The notes beneath the pieces were generated by a model that was not told where the DNA came from, ran no database searches, and saw only the letters and a program-made list of their open reading frames with translations. Of a stretch of DNA of 64,000 nt, positions 1 to 13,000 are shown in pieces (position 1 is the first letter of the stretch; every line of letters begins with the position of its first letter). The DNA comes from Apostichopus japonicus (taxonomy: Eukaryota; Echinodermata; Holothuroidea; Aspidochirotida; Stichopodidae): contig NC_092570.1 in assembly GCF_037975245.1 (NCBI RefSeq), forward strand, positions 2,005,501 to 2,069,500, given 5' to 3'. Position numbers and translations under genes: made by a program.

Positions 1-680
1 GGTCTTGCTTCTGTCCACCCCTCCCTCTCCTCACCACCCCTCCCTCTCCTTGCCACCCCTCCCTCTCCTTGCGATCCCCTCTCCCCGCCACCCCTCTCCC
101 CGCCACTCAGCTCCCCGCCACCCCCTCTCCCCACCACCCCTCTCCCTGCCACCCTCTCATGTCACCCCTCTCCCTGCCACCCCCTCTCCCTGCCACCCCC
201 TCTTCCTGCCACCCTCTCTCCCTGCCACCCTCTCCTGTCACCCCTCCCCCGCCACCCCTCTCCCTGCCACCCCCTCTCCCTGCCACCCTCTCTCCCTGCC
301 ACCCTCTCATGTCACCCCTCTCCCTGCCACCCCCTCTCCCTGCCACCCCCTCTCCCTGCCACCCCCTCTCCCTGCCACCCCTCCTATCACCTCTCTCCCT
401 GCCAACCCCTCTCCCTGCCACCCTCTCCTGTCACCCCTCTCCCCGCCACCCATCTCCCTGCCACCCCCTCTCCTTGCCACCCTCTCATGTCACCCCTCTC
501 CCTGCCACCCCCTCTCCCTGCCACCCCCTCTCCCTGCCACCCCTCCTATCACCTCTCTCCCTGCCAACCCCTCTCCCTGCCACCCTCTCCTGCCACCCAT
601 CTCCCTGCCACCCCCTCTCCTTGCCACCCTCTCATGTCACCCTCACCCTGCCACCCTCTCCCTGCCACCCCATCTTTCTG
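1..680. repeat. CT-rich minisatellite, about 17-bp unit
   Basis: Tandem copies of roughly CTCTCCCTGCCACCCC with variants. The + strand is almost purely pyrimidine with few G. The array runs off the left edge, so its full length is unknown. It lies in an intron of the collagen gene. Long open frames across it are artefacts of the repeat. Confidence 0.9.
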
Positions 681-1408
681 CCACTCCTTCTCCCTGGGGT
701 CAGGTCAGAGGATTAGTAGTTCCCATTGTTGCATCTCATTGAACAGCCTCAAACTTGTAAGAAGTACAAACACATTGTTCTCACTTTCTTATTGGAATGT
801 TGATGAATTTGAACAGATGTTAAACAGATGAGGATGTAAGGAGTAGAAAAGCGTAGCCCCTGCAGATTAGATGATCGGATTTAATGTTGAAAGGTCACAA
901 TCATAAATACAAAAATTGTTAACTATTTTTTATTAATTATGATAAATTATCAAGACTGACTCTTCTACGTATGTATCTATGCAACCAAACGACCTGATGG
1001 ATTCTCAACTTCAGTCCTCTTAATATCTCTGAGATATCTTAAGACTAATTAACTCACCATGATGATGTTATATCCCTTGGAAAGGGAATAGACACTGCAC
1101 ATCATAAGGTAAAAGGTGGACGTGTGGTCTACACTGTGTTTCTGTTGAAAAGAATGAATTCACATGTTGCTCTTGATCCCTCCACCTTCCCAGTTTAAGT
1201 TTGATTTTTTTTTTTCCCTTTTTGTTCCTTGATTGATGAGGTGACAGTAAAGTTCTCAATAATCGCCAATGTTTACACAAACTTTAAACACTTTTCAAAT
1301 TGTGAGCCTCATCATTTTTGCCATCATGATCAAAATATTAAAAGTGAACTATGTGCAAAAACAAAACAAGCAAGAGAATGCACACTTCATCTTTGTCACT
1401 GTAATTAT

Positions 1409-1512
1409 TGATAATGTGGTAATTATTTGATAATGTGGTAATTATTTGATAATGTGGTAATTATTTGATAATGTGGTAATTATTTTGATAATGTGGTAAT
1501 TATTTGATAATG
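1409..1512. repeat. 19-bp tandem repeat near a 3' splice site
   Basis: Five to six near-identical copies of TGATAATGTGGTAATTATT, ending about 50 bp before the acceptor of the first collagen exon in the window. Confidence 0.9.
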
Positions 1513-1560
1513 ATGGGCATGTCGTTGGAAATTGGATTATGGTTGATGTCATCTTTCCAG

Positions 1561-1737
1561 GTTCTCCCGGTGTTGATGGAGAGAAAGGGGAACGAGGACC
1601 ACCAGGAAGGGAAGGTCCAAGAGGAAATCCAGGTGCCCCTGGTACCTCTTTTGAGGGACCCAAGGGTATGGATGGTGCTCCTGGTAGGGATGGTTCTCCA
1701 GGACCTGAAGGGCCTGTTGGTGACAAGGGTCAGAAAG
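1561..1737 (+). CDS. COL4A1: Collagen IV exon 1 of window (helix)
   Basis: 177 nt, phase 1 on both sides. The acceptor ends TTTCCAG at 1560 and the donor is GTAAGG at 1738. It starts on a split Gly codon ([10 protein letters not shown]) and has one short interruption (GTSFE) before GPKGMDG. Confidence 0.92.
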
Positions 1738-4700
1738 GTAAGGTTTTACATCCTTTGAAATTCATTCAAATTAACTATTGTTTTTTTGGGGGGGGGGGGG
1801 AGGGTGGGGATATTGAAATACCATGATTGCAGAAAAGCATTTGTTTGTTGATGTTAGAATTAAAATGATTTTGAATTAAAAGTATATTAGTTGGAGAAAA
1901 ACTTCAGTATTTGGTTGTCTTCATTCCTCCCATAGGTATCAAAGGTATAGACGCTAGTGTCATTGGTATGATGGGGCCACCGGGTCCTCCCGGACCTCAG
2001 GGTGACCGAGGCTTCACTGGTTTACCAGGCCAGAAGGGTGAAGATGGTGTCAATGGAAATCCAGGTAAGATAAAAAAAAAAAAGAAAAAAAAAAGGAGAA
2101 ACATGTGTTTTGGTGATGTTAATACCAGTTTGGGTAACACACATATGGTTCAGTTTAGTGAATACGCACTAATTTGAGTCAACAAGGTATGGTTGAGTTA
2201 TTATAATATCAGTATGGGTAGTAACACATATGATCAAGGTAATGCCATTTTTTAAATTCAGTAACATTTGCTGTATGGTCTTTCCACAGACAAAGGGCGC
2301 TAACTATTATAATAGAATTACCCTTTAGATAAGGATGATTATAATGTTAACAGACTTTAATGTGAAGTTAGAGGGAGTTTTTTTTGTTTTTGTTTTTTGT
2401 CTGTCTTCATGTAAATAGGACCTCAGGGCGAAGCATGTGGAGATTGTCCAATTCCAGAACCAGGCGAGAAGGGAGAAGCAGGCCCCGAAGGAAGGGTAGG
2501 CCCCCGAGGTTTGACTGGAGCAAGGGGAGAATTTGGAAGCGATGGTGAGAGGGGACCAGGTGGACAGAAGGGACAGCCTGGACCAGCTGGTCTTAATGTA
2601 AGTCCATCAGTTATTGGGAAAACAACAAATTGTTCCCCCCCCCCCCCAATACAGATTAATGAAATCTGCTTCAGAGTTTTATACTCTTGTATTAAACCTG
2701 CACTTAAACCTCCTCCTATAAGGGTTTCTCTCTCTGAGCTTCAAGGGGTCAACAGGTTATCTCAAATGGAAATGAACTGCTCAAGGTGTCAATGGGTTAT
2801 CTCAAATGGTGGAAAACTTGGCCATTTTCTCAAAATATTTCACAGTATATGAACAATGTCATGTAACGTTGAACAACTTATCGGTTTCGATGATAATCGT
2901 AACCTTGGCATTAATGATGGCATATGTGTGTGTGTGTGTGTGAGTGCGTTTGTTACGCCCAGCTTGTAAACACGATATCTCAAGAAGGAAAGGTCAGAAC
3001 AATTTCATATTTGGTTTGTAGAAGTACCACATTGAGTACAAGAAGCCTATTGTTTTTGGTAAAGGTCAAAGGTCATCTGAGGTCACCAGGGGTCAAATTG
3101 TGAAAACCTTGTAAACACAATATCTTAAGAAGGAAAGCTTGGGAGGACCTCAAATTTAGTGTGTAGAAGTACCACATTGAGTACAAGAAGCCTATTGTTT
3201 TTGGTAAAGGTCAAAGGTCATCTGAGGTCACCAGGGGTCAAATTGTGAAAACCTTGTAAACACAATATCTCAAGAAGGAAAGCTTGGGAGGACCTCAAAT
3301 TTAGTGTGTAGGAGTACCACATTGGGTTTAAGAAGCCTATTGTTTGGGTGGAGGTCAAAGGTCATTTGGGGTCATCAGAGGTAAAATCGTGAAACCCTTG
3401 TAAACATGTACACCCTCACTATACATTACGTCAGATTCATGAAGAAAACTGCTCATGTTACATCCTCGAAACCAAAATGCATTCTTGCATTCTGGTTAAA
3501 GGATTTGCCAGTTGAAAGTTGGTAAAATTGTGTCTATATGTCATAAAGGAAGGCTGTTCTTGCAAAATACAAATCTTTTCTGGTTTTCACTTAATTCTTG
3601 TGACAAATTTAACTCACTTGCACTCTACATTAGTCATATAATTACAATATTTTGAAATTTGAGCAAATTGTGTGGCAAGGTAATCACAAAGCTGACTGGT
3701 GTATGAAAGGGTTTGATTCATGGCATCTGCATGTATGTACGTGTATTTACATATCTACGTACATATGTGTGTGTGTACATAAGTATGTGGATATGTATGC
3801 ATGTGAGTATGTACTAATGCAATGCAATGCAAGCAACACCTGACAAAGTGTGAAAACTTTAATAACTTGCTGATCACATTAAAGTCAACAAATGGCCATC
3901 ATTTGAAGATCTTGTTTGCAGCGTTAATGCCGATAGGCACTGAATTGTTATTTTATGTTCTTATTTTGTGATTAAATCAGGGGCTAAAAGGTGACCAGGG
4001 AGATCCAGGTATTCCAGGAGAACAAGGAGATACTGGCATCGTAGGTCCACCAGGACCCATTGGCATGCAGGGAGATAAGGGATCCCGGGGTCCAAAAGGT
4101 GGAATCGGTTTGTCAGGAGCTGACGGTATTCCTGGAACTGACTGTACACCTGAACAAGTGCTAGATCTCAAGGTAGGATATACTTACCTTACCTCTCAAC
4201 CCCCTCTCCCCCCTCCCCCTTCCCCCACCCCATCTCACCTTTCCTTTACTCTGTCTGCCTTGATTAATTCCTACTCTACAATTGACTGTATCATCGGTGC
4301 GGAAGATATTTACTGCTTTGTACAAACATTGACGAATGTTTCACGTATAAAATTGGAAACATACAGATTCCCGTTAGTAACCATGAAAATGTGACAATCA
4401 GTTCTTGTTATATCATTACTTCCCAAGATCCCATCACGTTCAAGTCGAATACACTATAAACATCTTTCGTCTGTTGAAATGAAAACTTTTTGTTATGGGA
4501 GCCAAAATCCGCAATCCCTCATCTTCCCTCCCACTCCAATTCTGATTTCCATTTCTGTGTCACTTCTTAAAAGTTATATGCTGGAAATATTTGCCATTTA
4601 TTAAATAAACTCCTTTCACATATTCATCTCTAATACATTTCTTTTAGGGTGCTCAAGGTGCACCAGGTCTACGTGGCGAAACTGGTGGTTCTGGAGATCC

Positions 4701-7700
4701 TGGACTGCCGGGTAGCAAGGGTGAAGCAGGGACAGGACAACCAGGAGTACAAGGTTCAAAGGGTGAAAAGGGAATGATTGGCCCCGAAGGTCCTCAAGGA
4801 GAGAAAGGTTAGAACCATTTTAGGTTTCGATGACAAAGAAAAACCTATGCAGTCATGATTGTGTGTGTATGTATGTGTGTGTGACATCCAGCTTGCAAAC
4901 ACGATATCTCAAGACAGGAATCATCCATATTTTCATACTTGGCATGCAGATGCCCCATATCGAGTAGAAGAACCCTGTTGTTTTTGGTGGAGGTCAAAGG
5001 TCATCTGAGGTCACCAAGTGTCAAAAATTGTCAACCTTGTAGACAGGATATCTCAAGATAAGAGGCATGGATACTTCTCATACATGATATATGGATTTGT
5101 CATATTGAGTACAAGAAACCTGTTGTTGTTGGTGTAGGTCAAAATTCATTTTAGGTCACCAGAGGTCAAACTCTGAAAACCTTTAAACATAATATCTCAA
5201 GGTAGGAATCATGGATACTTCTCTTACTTGGTGTGTCTATGTATCACATTGAGTACCAGACCACTACTGTTTTTGATGGTGTGTGTTGCCAGGTACAGTA
5301 GACTTACCTGTGTTTATCATGCCATAGTGTAATTGTACATCAAAATAATGGTTCAGGACTTTTATATTATAAAAGATATTTCTAGTGAATAAGCAGAGGT
5401 TAAGTGTAGTGATGTCATTGGAAACCTCAATGCATTTTGCATTCTAGTTAATATAATTCTTATAGCTTGGGCGGTCTTCAGGAACTTACACAAGTACATA
5501 TAAAAGAACCAGATTGGCGAAACACAGTATTGCAAAGGTTGAAGTTAGCACACACTTGCAGCAACAGCTGATAAAGACCAGTGGCACTTCCATCACAGAA
5601 ATGCTGCAGTCAAACTGACTCACTGTCTATGCATCTTTCAGTTGAAGGGCTATTGCTTAATAACATGGCATTGGACTTGCCCAAGTTGTTGAAATTTGTC
5701 ATCCCTTACAAATTAATGAGTTTATATTCCATGGGGTTGGAAACAATACAGGTTCTTGAAGGGCCAGTGCTTTAAAATTTTGTACCCAGTCCTGGGGGAC
5801 TGAACACTTAAGGATGTACCAACTCCTATAAATTGAAATTGTCACAATCTATGGTCAAATAAAAGCTCTGAAAATTCTACGTGGGCATATATCCATCTGT
5901 CATGTTGAAATATTCAATCAGCAGGTGCTCAAAATATCCTTTGCCTCGGGTGTGTGGCTCCTTATTACTTATTACTTGCGGGTATGTTTGATGATAGTTT
6001 TTATGAGATATGCAGCCTAAGTGAAGAACGTTAAACAGAGTAACAAAATCAACAGAAAAAAACAACAGAAGAACGGGAAGGATAGGCTTGTGTTTTTCCC
6101 TTAAATAAACGCTAGCGCACAGTTTCATGCATATCAACATGGTGGAGAATTTGATCGTTCATTTAAAAAATTAAGAATCCTACTGCCAAGTAATGCAATG
6201 GATTCTATCCATAATCATCACAGGAAAATATCAGAAATTGACAACTTTAATAACATTATGATTTGTGCACAGTGTATTTTGTTTCTATATGGGTCCCAAT
6301 AGATTTAACGATGTTTACAAATTTTGGATGGGCTCTCTTAAAATGTTATCGGGCTACCAAAATCTCAGGACTAAAAGCCAGACAAAAAAACTACTTTTGA
6401 AAAACTTGTTGGGCCCTGATCTCAATTGGGTCCCTAGGCCCTCGATATGAAAGTCCCCAAAGTAGGCATATACATATTTCATGTTTTGCTTTGCCAAAAA
6501 GGCTGTTGCATCAGTAGGGTTGCATCGTTGAAATAATGTGAATATGTGGAATGAGGGACTGCTAGTCCTTGTCAAGGAAGGAAGAACCAATCAAATTAAC
6601 CTGTTTCTTATCCGAGGGTGTCAGTTTAAAAACGAAGATGAGCTTATAGTTTGCATCAAGACTGTCGTCATCATCAACAACGGTATCTCAAAATGGAATA
6701 GCAGTGTTTCGTCACTTGAGCACACATGTGAATGGGTTTTCATTTGGTGTTTGCGTGCGACCCTGTCATGTTTCTTTGTTTAAATATATGAGTTCTTTAA
6801 GCAATCAAGTAGAACACCGTCGACGTTTAGTATGAGCATCTTGTTATATTTGATTGCGTAACATAGTCATGCTTTACAGGACAGATACAGGACGACATGT
6901 CCAAGATTACGTGTTGACAGATAGAGAGACAGGGTGAGGCAAAGACGAGTAGACGACATGCTTTAACATATATACCAATATGCAAATGCACAGCAAATAA
7001 TTACCAGGTGCAGATTCTATGAATATTCAATAACATTACAGACCCATGGAATTTTCAGTCCCACTTGACGCTCGTCACTTGGTGCTTTCTCGCACGGTTG
7101 AAGGGCAAAAACTGATTGAACTACTTGCTAATGATGTTCTACTTTTTTATATTTCTTCCCTCACTTCATTGCAAGGTCCCAGAGGAAATACTGTGGTGAT
7201 TGAGAATGGCCAACAGGGACCCAAAGGAGACGAAGGGGCCAAGGGCAGTAGTGGACTGCGTGGAGAACCGGGTCCGGAAGGTATGACTATAACAGATGCA
7301 GAGAATCATGGCAAAGTTGTCACAACATCATTTAAGTTTTATATCCAGAGGTTTCCAACCTCGGTTTACTTTCTGAGAATGATAGCGGTCTCTTTGGCAA
7401 TTTCTGTCTTTCGCATACAAGCTCTGGCAGCCAAAATGATGACATCATCACTGATGAATATTCATACAGTAAACTCTCCAGATTTGCAGTGAGGTCCATG
7501 CTCATACTGCAGGCACGTTAGCACAGTCATCTGCACTTTGAGTCCCCCTCATGGCTTTGTACTCCTTTGTATTTTTTATTTTTTTGTGGTAGAGATACTA
7601 GTACATGCATGGTTAGTTAGTGGTACTCACAACGCTTAGACAAGCCTGCCTCTCACGATGTTTCACCTTCTTCTGTTTCCGGTGCTGCAGCCGAGAAGCG

Positions 7701-9962
7701 GGGATAATTTAAAGCAATGATGCTTAGCAATCGGGAGGTGCCGTGGTTCGATACCCGGCCGGGTCATAGCAAGGGTGGTTTTTCATCGAAGAGCAATCTA
7801 CGCTTTTCCCTATCTGAAATGACTTTCTAACTTGAGAAGATTCCAAATTTGATTTAAAAATGTTGATTTGGATGCCACTTGACGTGTCAGTTGTAATCCA
7901 TAAGCCCTTGCGGGCTTCTCCCACATTTGTGATCGCTTATCAAGCGTCGTTAAAATATCTGCGATTGTTATTATTACTCAGGTCCACCTGGTGCACGCGG
8001 CCGTGATGGAGACATGGGTCTTCAGGGAGAAAAGGGTGACATTGGTCCAGCAGGACCGGAGGGTGAAAGTATTCGAGGGATGACCGGTGCTAAGGGAGCG
8101 CCTGGTGTACCTGGTGATCCCGGTCCCGGTGGACCTCAAGGCCTCCCCGGACCATTGGGTGGCATGGGGGATCCTGGTCCTGTAGGAGAAAAGGTACAGG
8201 TTGTTTTCATTAAGGTGTATGCTTTGGCCAATATAGTCACGTACACTTATACTCAAACACATAGACACACGGTAGGCTATGTGTCTCCTTGACCGTGTTA
8301 TTATCATCATCATAGCATAGAAACCAGTTGTTTTCATTGTCCACCTCCATCTCACACACATGCAGGGAAGAGTTTCACTTTGTATTACCTAGGATTCCTT
8401 CCCCCTCCTCTCCCCTCTGGGGTGCTGCCAACTTTCTCTTATAACCGGGTATTCCTTCATTGTCATGCAGGGAATAGTTTCACTTTGTATTACCCAGGAT
8501 TCCTGCCCCCTCCCCTCCCCTCTGGGGTGCTGCCAACTTTCTCTTATAACTGGGTTAATTCTTTCATTGTCATGCAGGGTGAACGCGGTTTGGATGGTCT
8601 GAATGGTGAACAAGGTCGTAGAGGTAATAATGGTGCACCTGGTAGGGAAGGTCAGAGAGGGGAGAGAGGTTATCCTGGGCCACCAGGAGAAGCTGGCGAA
8701 GATGGCGCCTATGGTGACCCCGGTGAAAAAGGTATTTAATCTCAACAATCCATGGAGTTGAAAGGAGACATTTTGTAAACTCTGTGATGTCCTAGTGTCA
8801 CTGGAATCTGAACCTGCTTTAACTATCACTTCAAGTTAGTTAGCTCAACTAGTGGAGGAGCTATTATGTCAAGTCGACTCGTCTATCTGTCTGTCTGTCT
8901 GTTCGTTCATCTGTTAACTATAGTTGAAAGGCTAGAGCTTCCATATCGTTTCCTGACTGTTTTATATCCAATTTTCGTGAAATTTTTGCATATATGAATT
9001 TGGTGTGACAATAACCTAAACATTAGACCCAAGGTCCTTTGGGGACATGAGAGGTGACGACACAGTGGAATCCTATTTATCGTAATATACCACCTTCAGA
9101 CTTCATTGATGCAGCTTCTCCTGAATACTGGTGTCATATTTCCCTATAAGGATTGACACAACAATGTGGAAGATCCTGTCACTGTGGCTACAGATAAATA
9201 TATATATAAATACACATAAATAAATATATAAATATGGCATAAGCATGTTTCTACCAAATGTATTAAATGGCCACCTTCAGCTTCATCCAAGCAGTCCCCC
9301 CTGGATTCGCTTTTATGAATCACAGTTAGTACAAGATTAACTCTCTCGTTCTGTTTTTTTGTTTGTTTCTCAGGTGAACCTGGCCTCGATGGATTTGTTG
9401 GACGTGATGGAGCAAAAGGAGAGCCAGGATTAAGTTCCATTGGAGAAAGAGGCGAGAGGGGTGAAAAAGGAGCACAAGGGCCCACAGGTTAGGGCTATTT
9501 TATTTTCTCAATGGAAGTCAAGAAACTAATTGCTCATCACATTGCTTGAACAACACACATGGGAATTTTTCTCATTGCCTTTTCAGTGATTACACTCCTT
9601 GGGATTTTTAAACCATTCTAGTTTGATCTTCCTCAAAATCTCTACAATCAACTTTGTCTTGTGGTCATAAGACAGAGATCCGGCTTTAGGAATCACAAAT
9701 GATTTCGAGTCGGTTCACATCGTGTTTGATCTCTAAGAGTAATGTCACCAAAACAGAACTAGTATGGTTCGATACGGGTGACAAACGCCTACAGTGGAAT
9801 TCGACCTTCCTTACCAGTTTTGAACCTCTGGACATACAAAAATCAGCGTCCCTAGCCTAGTGGTTAGGGTGTCCACATTTAAAGTGAGAGGCCCGGGTTC
9901 GAATCCCGATGGAGGCTGGAAGCTTTTCACTGTTCTGGATTTTCCAACTCACTACAATTTCA

Positions 9963-10015
<53 letters not shown>

Positions 10016-13000
10016 AGAGAGAGACCCTTTTTGGATATTACTGAAATTAAGATTGTAATTGATTGAATTATTAACATTCCCCAATTCGTTTGCACTAAGT
10101 GACAGTTTAGCACAGGAGTGCGCACCAAATCTTGCGGGATACGGTACGAGATACATTACTCACGTATCTAATCCTGTGATTTAGGAATGTGACAATTATC
10201 CACTACGTTACATGATCGTATGATTAGAGAGCTCTGCATGTGCATAGTCCTGCTTGTGTTGAACATATACAATCACAAGATGGCCCCATTAACGTGTATG
10301 CTACCTCCACAACGTACAACTAGTTAGTGTTTTTATGGCCTGACGTAAGGGACATCAGGCCTTTCTTAATAGGGTCATGAGAACCTCAAGCCCCATGGGA
10401 AATATCTCCATGGGCCACACCCCTTTGCCCGCTTGTGGTTCATTAGGAGCCATGATTGCATCAATTTTTTAAATTGCCATCGTCCATGGAAACAGTTTCA
10501 TTTTGATTTTTGCTCAAAGCAGCTATAATGGGTTGAGCTATTTTGATCCACCACCTTCTTTCTTATATATCTATCTGTCTTTCTGTATGTCTATCTCTCT
10601 GTCTGTCTGTTAATTTGTCTATATATCTGTCTGTCTGTCTCTCTATGTATCAATCTGTCTGTGTGTTTGTCTATCTACTGTATATATCAATCTGTCTATC
10701 TTTCTGTCTGTATATCTACTGGTCTGTCTATCTGTATGTCTGTCTATCTATCTATCTATCTGACTGTCTGTTTCTCTATGTATTAATCTGTCTATCTACT
10801 GTATCTATCAATCTGTCTACCTTTATGTCTGTCTATCTACTGCTCTGTCTTCTGTATGTCTCTCTGTGTATCTATATATCTATCTGTCTATCTCTCTATG
10901 TATCAATCTGCCTGTCTGTCTATCTACTGTATCTGTCGATCTGTCTATCTTTATGTCTGTGTATCTAACTGTCTGTATGTCTGTCTCTCTCTCTATCTAT
11001 CTATCTGTCTATCTCTCTATGTATCAATCTGCCTGTCTGTCTATCTACTGTATCTGTCAATCTGTCTATCTTTATGTCTGTGTATCTAACTGTCTGTATG
11101 TCTGTATATCTGTCTGTCCGTATATCTGTCTCTCTATCTATCTGTCTGTGTCTCTCTCTCTATGTATCAATCTGTCTATCTTTCTGTCTAACTTTTGTAT
11201 CTGTCTATCTTTATGTGTGTCTATCTACATGTCTATCTACCTTTCTGTCTATCTGTCTATTTATCTATCTATCTGTCTGTCTCTATATGTATCAATTTTC
11301 TGTCTATCTACTGTATCTATTGATTTGTCTATCTTTCTGTCTGGATATATGTCTATTTATCTTGTCTGTGCACAATTGTTTAAGTGCTGTGGAACACTCA
11401 TTCATTGATGGATTTTAATTAAACTTGGGCACAATGTTTGTTGGATATTAGGCTACTTTTGACCCTTAGAAAGTGAAGGTCAAAGGTCATTTAGGGGTCA
11501 CTACATGCTTTATGTGAAAATGTTCAAAATGTATCTCCTCTTTCCCAGAAGACCACATGTTCTTGAAAGTTGGTCATGTTTTTGGGTAGTGCTTCTTTCA
11601 GGGTGTACAAGGATTTTAGATCAAAGGTCATCTAAGGTCTTTAAAACAGTTTGTAAAATGATCATTGAATGATCATTCTTCGGTTGATTTTGATGAAACT
11701 TTGACGCAATGTTTGTGGATGTTGGGCTATTTTTCGACCACTTGGAAGTTAAGGTCGAATGTCGCTTACAAGTCATTGCAGTCCATTTTTTGAAAACCTT
11801 CAAAATGTATCTCCTCTTTCCCAGAGCAATCCTTATTACTGAAACTTGGACACATTTTTGGTTGGATGTTGGGCTATATTTTGACCACCGGGAAGTGAAG
11901 TTCAGAGGTCATATAGGGGTCACTATAGGACATTACGTGAAAACCTTCAAAATGTGTCTCCTCTTTCCCAGAGTACCACATGTTCTTGGCAGTTAATTGA
12001 GGATGTCGAACCAATTAATGTTAGTAACATTGGAATGCATGTGATCGGTAGTACCTCTTGTGTCAGTCAGACAGGACTGTGCGTGTCACTCAAGTGAACA
12101 CTGAATATTACATTCCAACTGATATGAAGTTGTAAGTTTGTAAATATCAGTGAAAGCAGTTGGTCTATATGTCTACAGGTCTTCTAATGGTACTGTTTTC
12201 ATTAAGCTTTATATGTATAATGCAATCTATGTACTATGATGGTGGCAAATATGCAGTCTGTAATAGGGTGCACCAGGCCTGCGTCCGTACAATATCTCTG
12301 GCAACATACTCGGAGGGGAATACCTTACCTTGTTTTTGTTGGGACAGATGAAGAAGATAAACAAAATTGTGAACCACTGGTCATCCAGAGGAGGGGTAGG
12401 GTGACATATTAACTAATTCAATATTAGACTGTACATTCTCGCTGGAACAATATTCGATATTCAATATTCGAATCAACTCAGATATTGAACGGTTGGAGCC
12501 ACTGCACCATTGGTGCTCTAGTTTTATTATTATTTCCTGCAATATTTTCGAACAGAATTAATAGTAGTCGACCTTGTGGGAAAAAAATATTTATGTATGT
12601 CATGTAATGGTATTTTATCAAAGCTCTGTTTATTTTATTACACATCTGATAAATGCAGGACCAAGGGGCAGAGATGGACCCCCAGGAGCGGATGGTGAGC
12701 CAGGGACTGCCTCAGAAAGAGGAGACCCAGGCGATCCTGGAGTCGATGGTCAACCAGGTAGAGAAGGAGATAGAGGACCCAGGGGGCCCAGAGGTGAAAA
12801 TGGCGTCAATGGACTCACTGGAAAAGATGGTACGCAATTTACTTGGAATGGATTATATCTTTGATACGTACTTATAGGATGCAAAATGGATTTGAGCAGT
12901 GGTGGTGCTGTGGGTAGACGTGTGTGTGTGTATCTGTCTGTGTATGTGACCTCCATGAGATTTCATCCCTTGTTCTATGGATTCCCCATGAAAAGTTTCA

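Noticed and set aside
5-831. Several long open frames (up to 245 codons, both strands) with Pro/Ser/His or Gly/Arg-rich translations
   Set aside because: They lie wholly in the 17-bp CT minisatellite, which is open in many frames at once. No start context, domain or splice logic supports a protein.
7046-7175. Upstream extension of the collagen exon at 7176 (Met at 7046, continuous frame)
   Set aside because: The extension has no Gly-X-Y pattern, and a TTGCAAG acceptor at 7175 restores the split Gly codon in phase with the previous exon.
9845-9915. tRNA gene
   Set aside because: A and B boxes are good, but no acceptor stem closes and the element continues into a body and (AT)n tail, as a SINE does. 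The same reasoning applies to 44760-45081 and 16265-16380.
10543-11418. Overlapping open frames of up to 180 codons rich in Ser, Leu, Tyr, Cys
   Set aside because: Translations of the TCTG/TCTA microsatellite. Three frames are open together, as expected from a tetranucleotide repeat with few stops.
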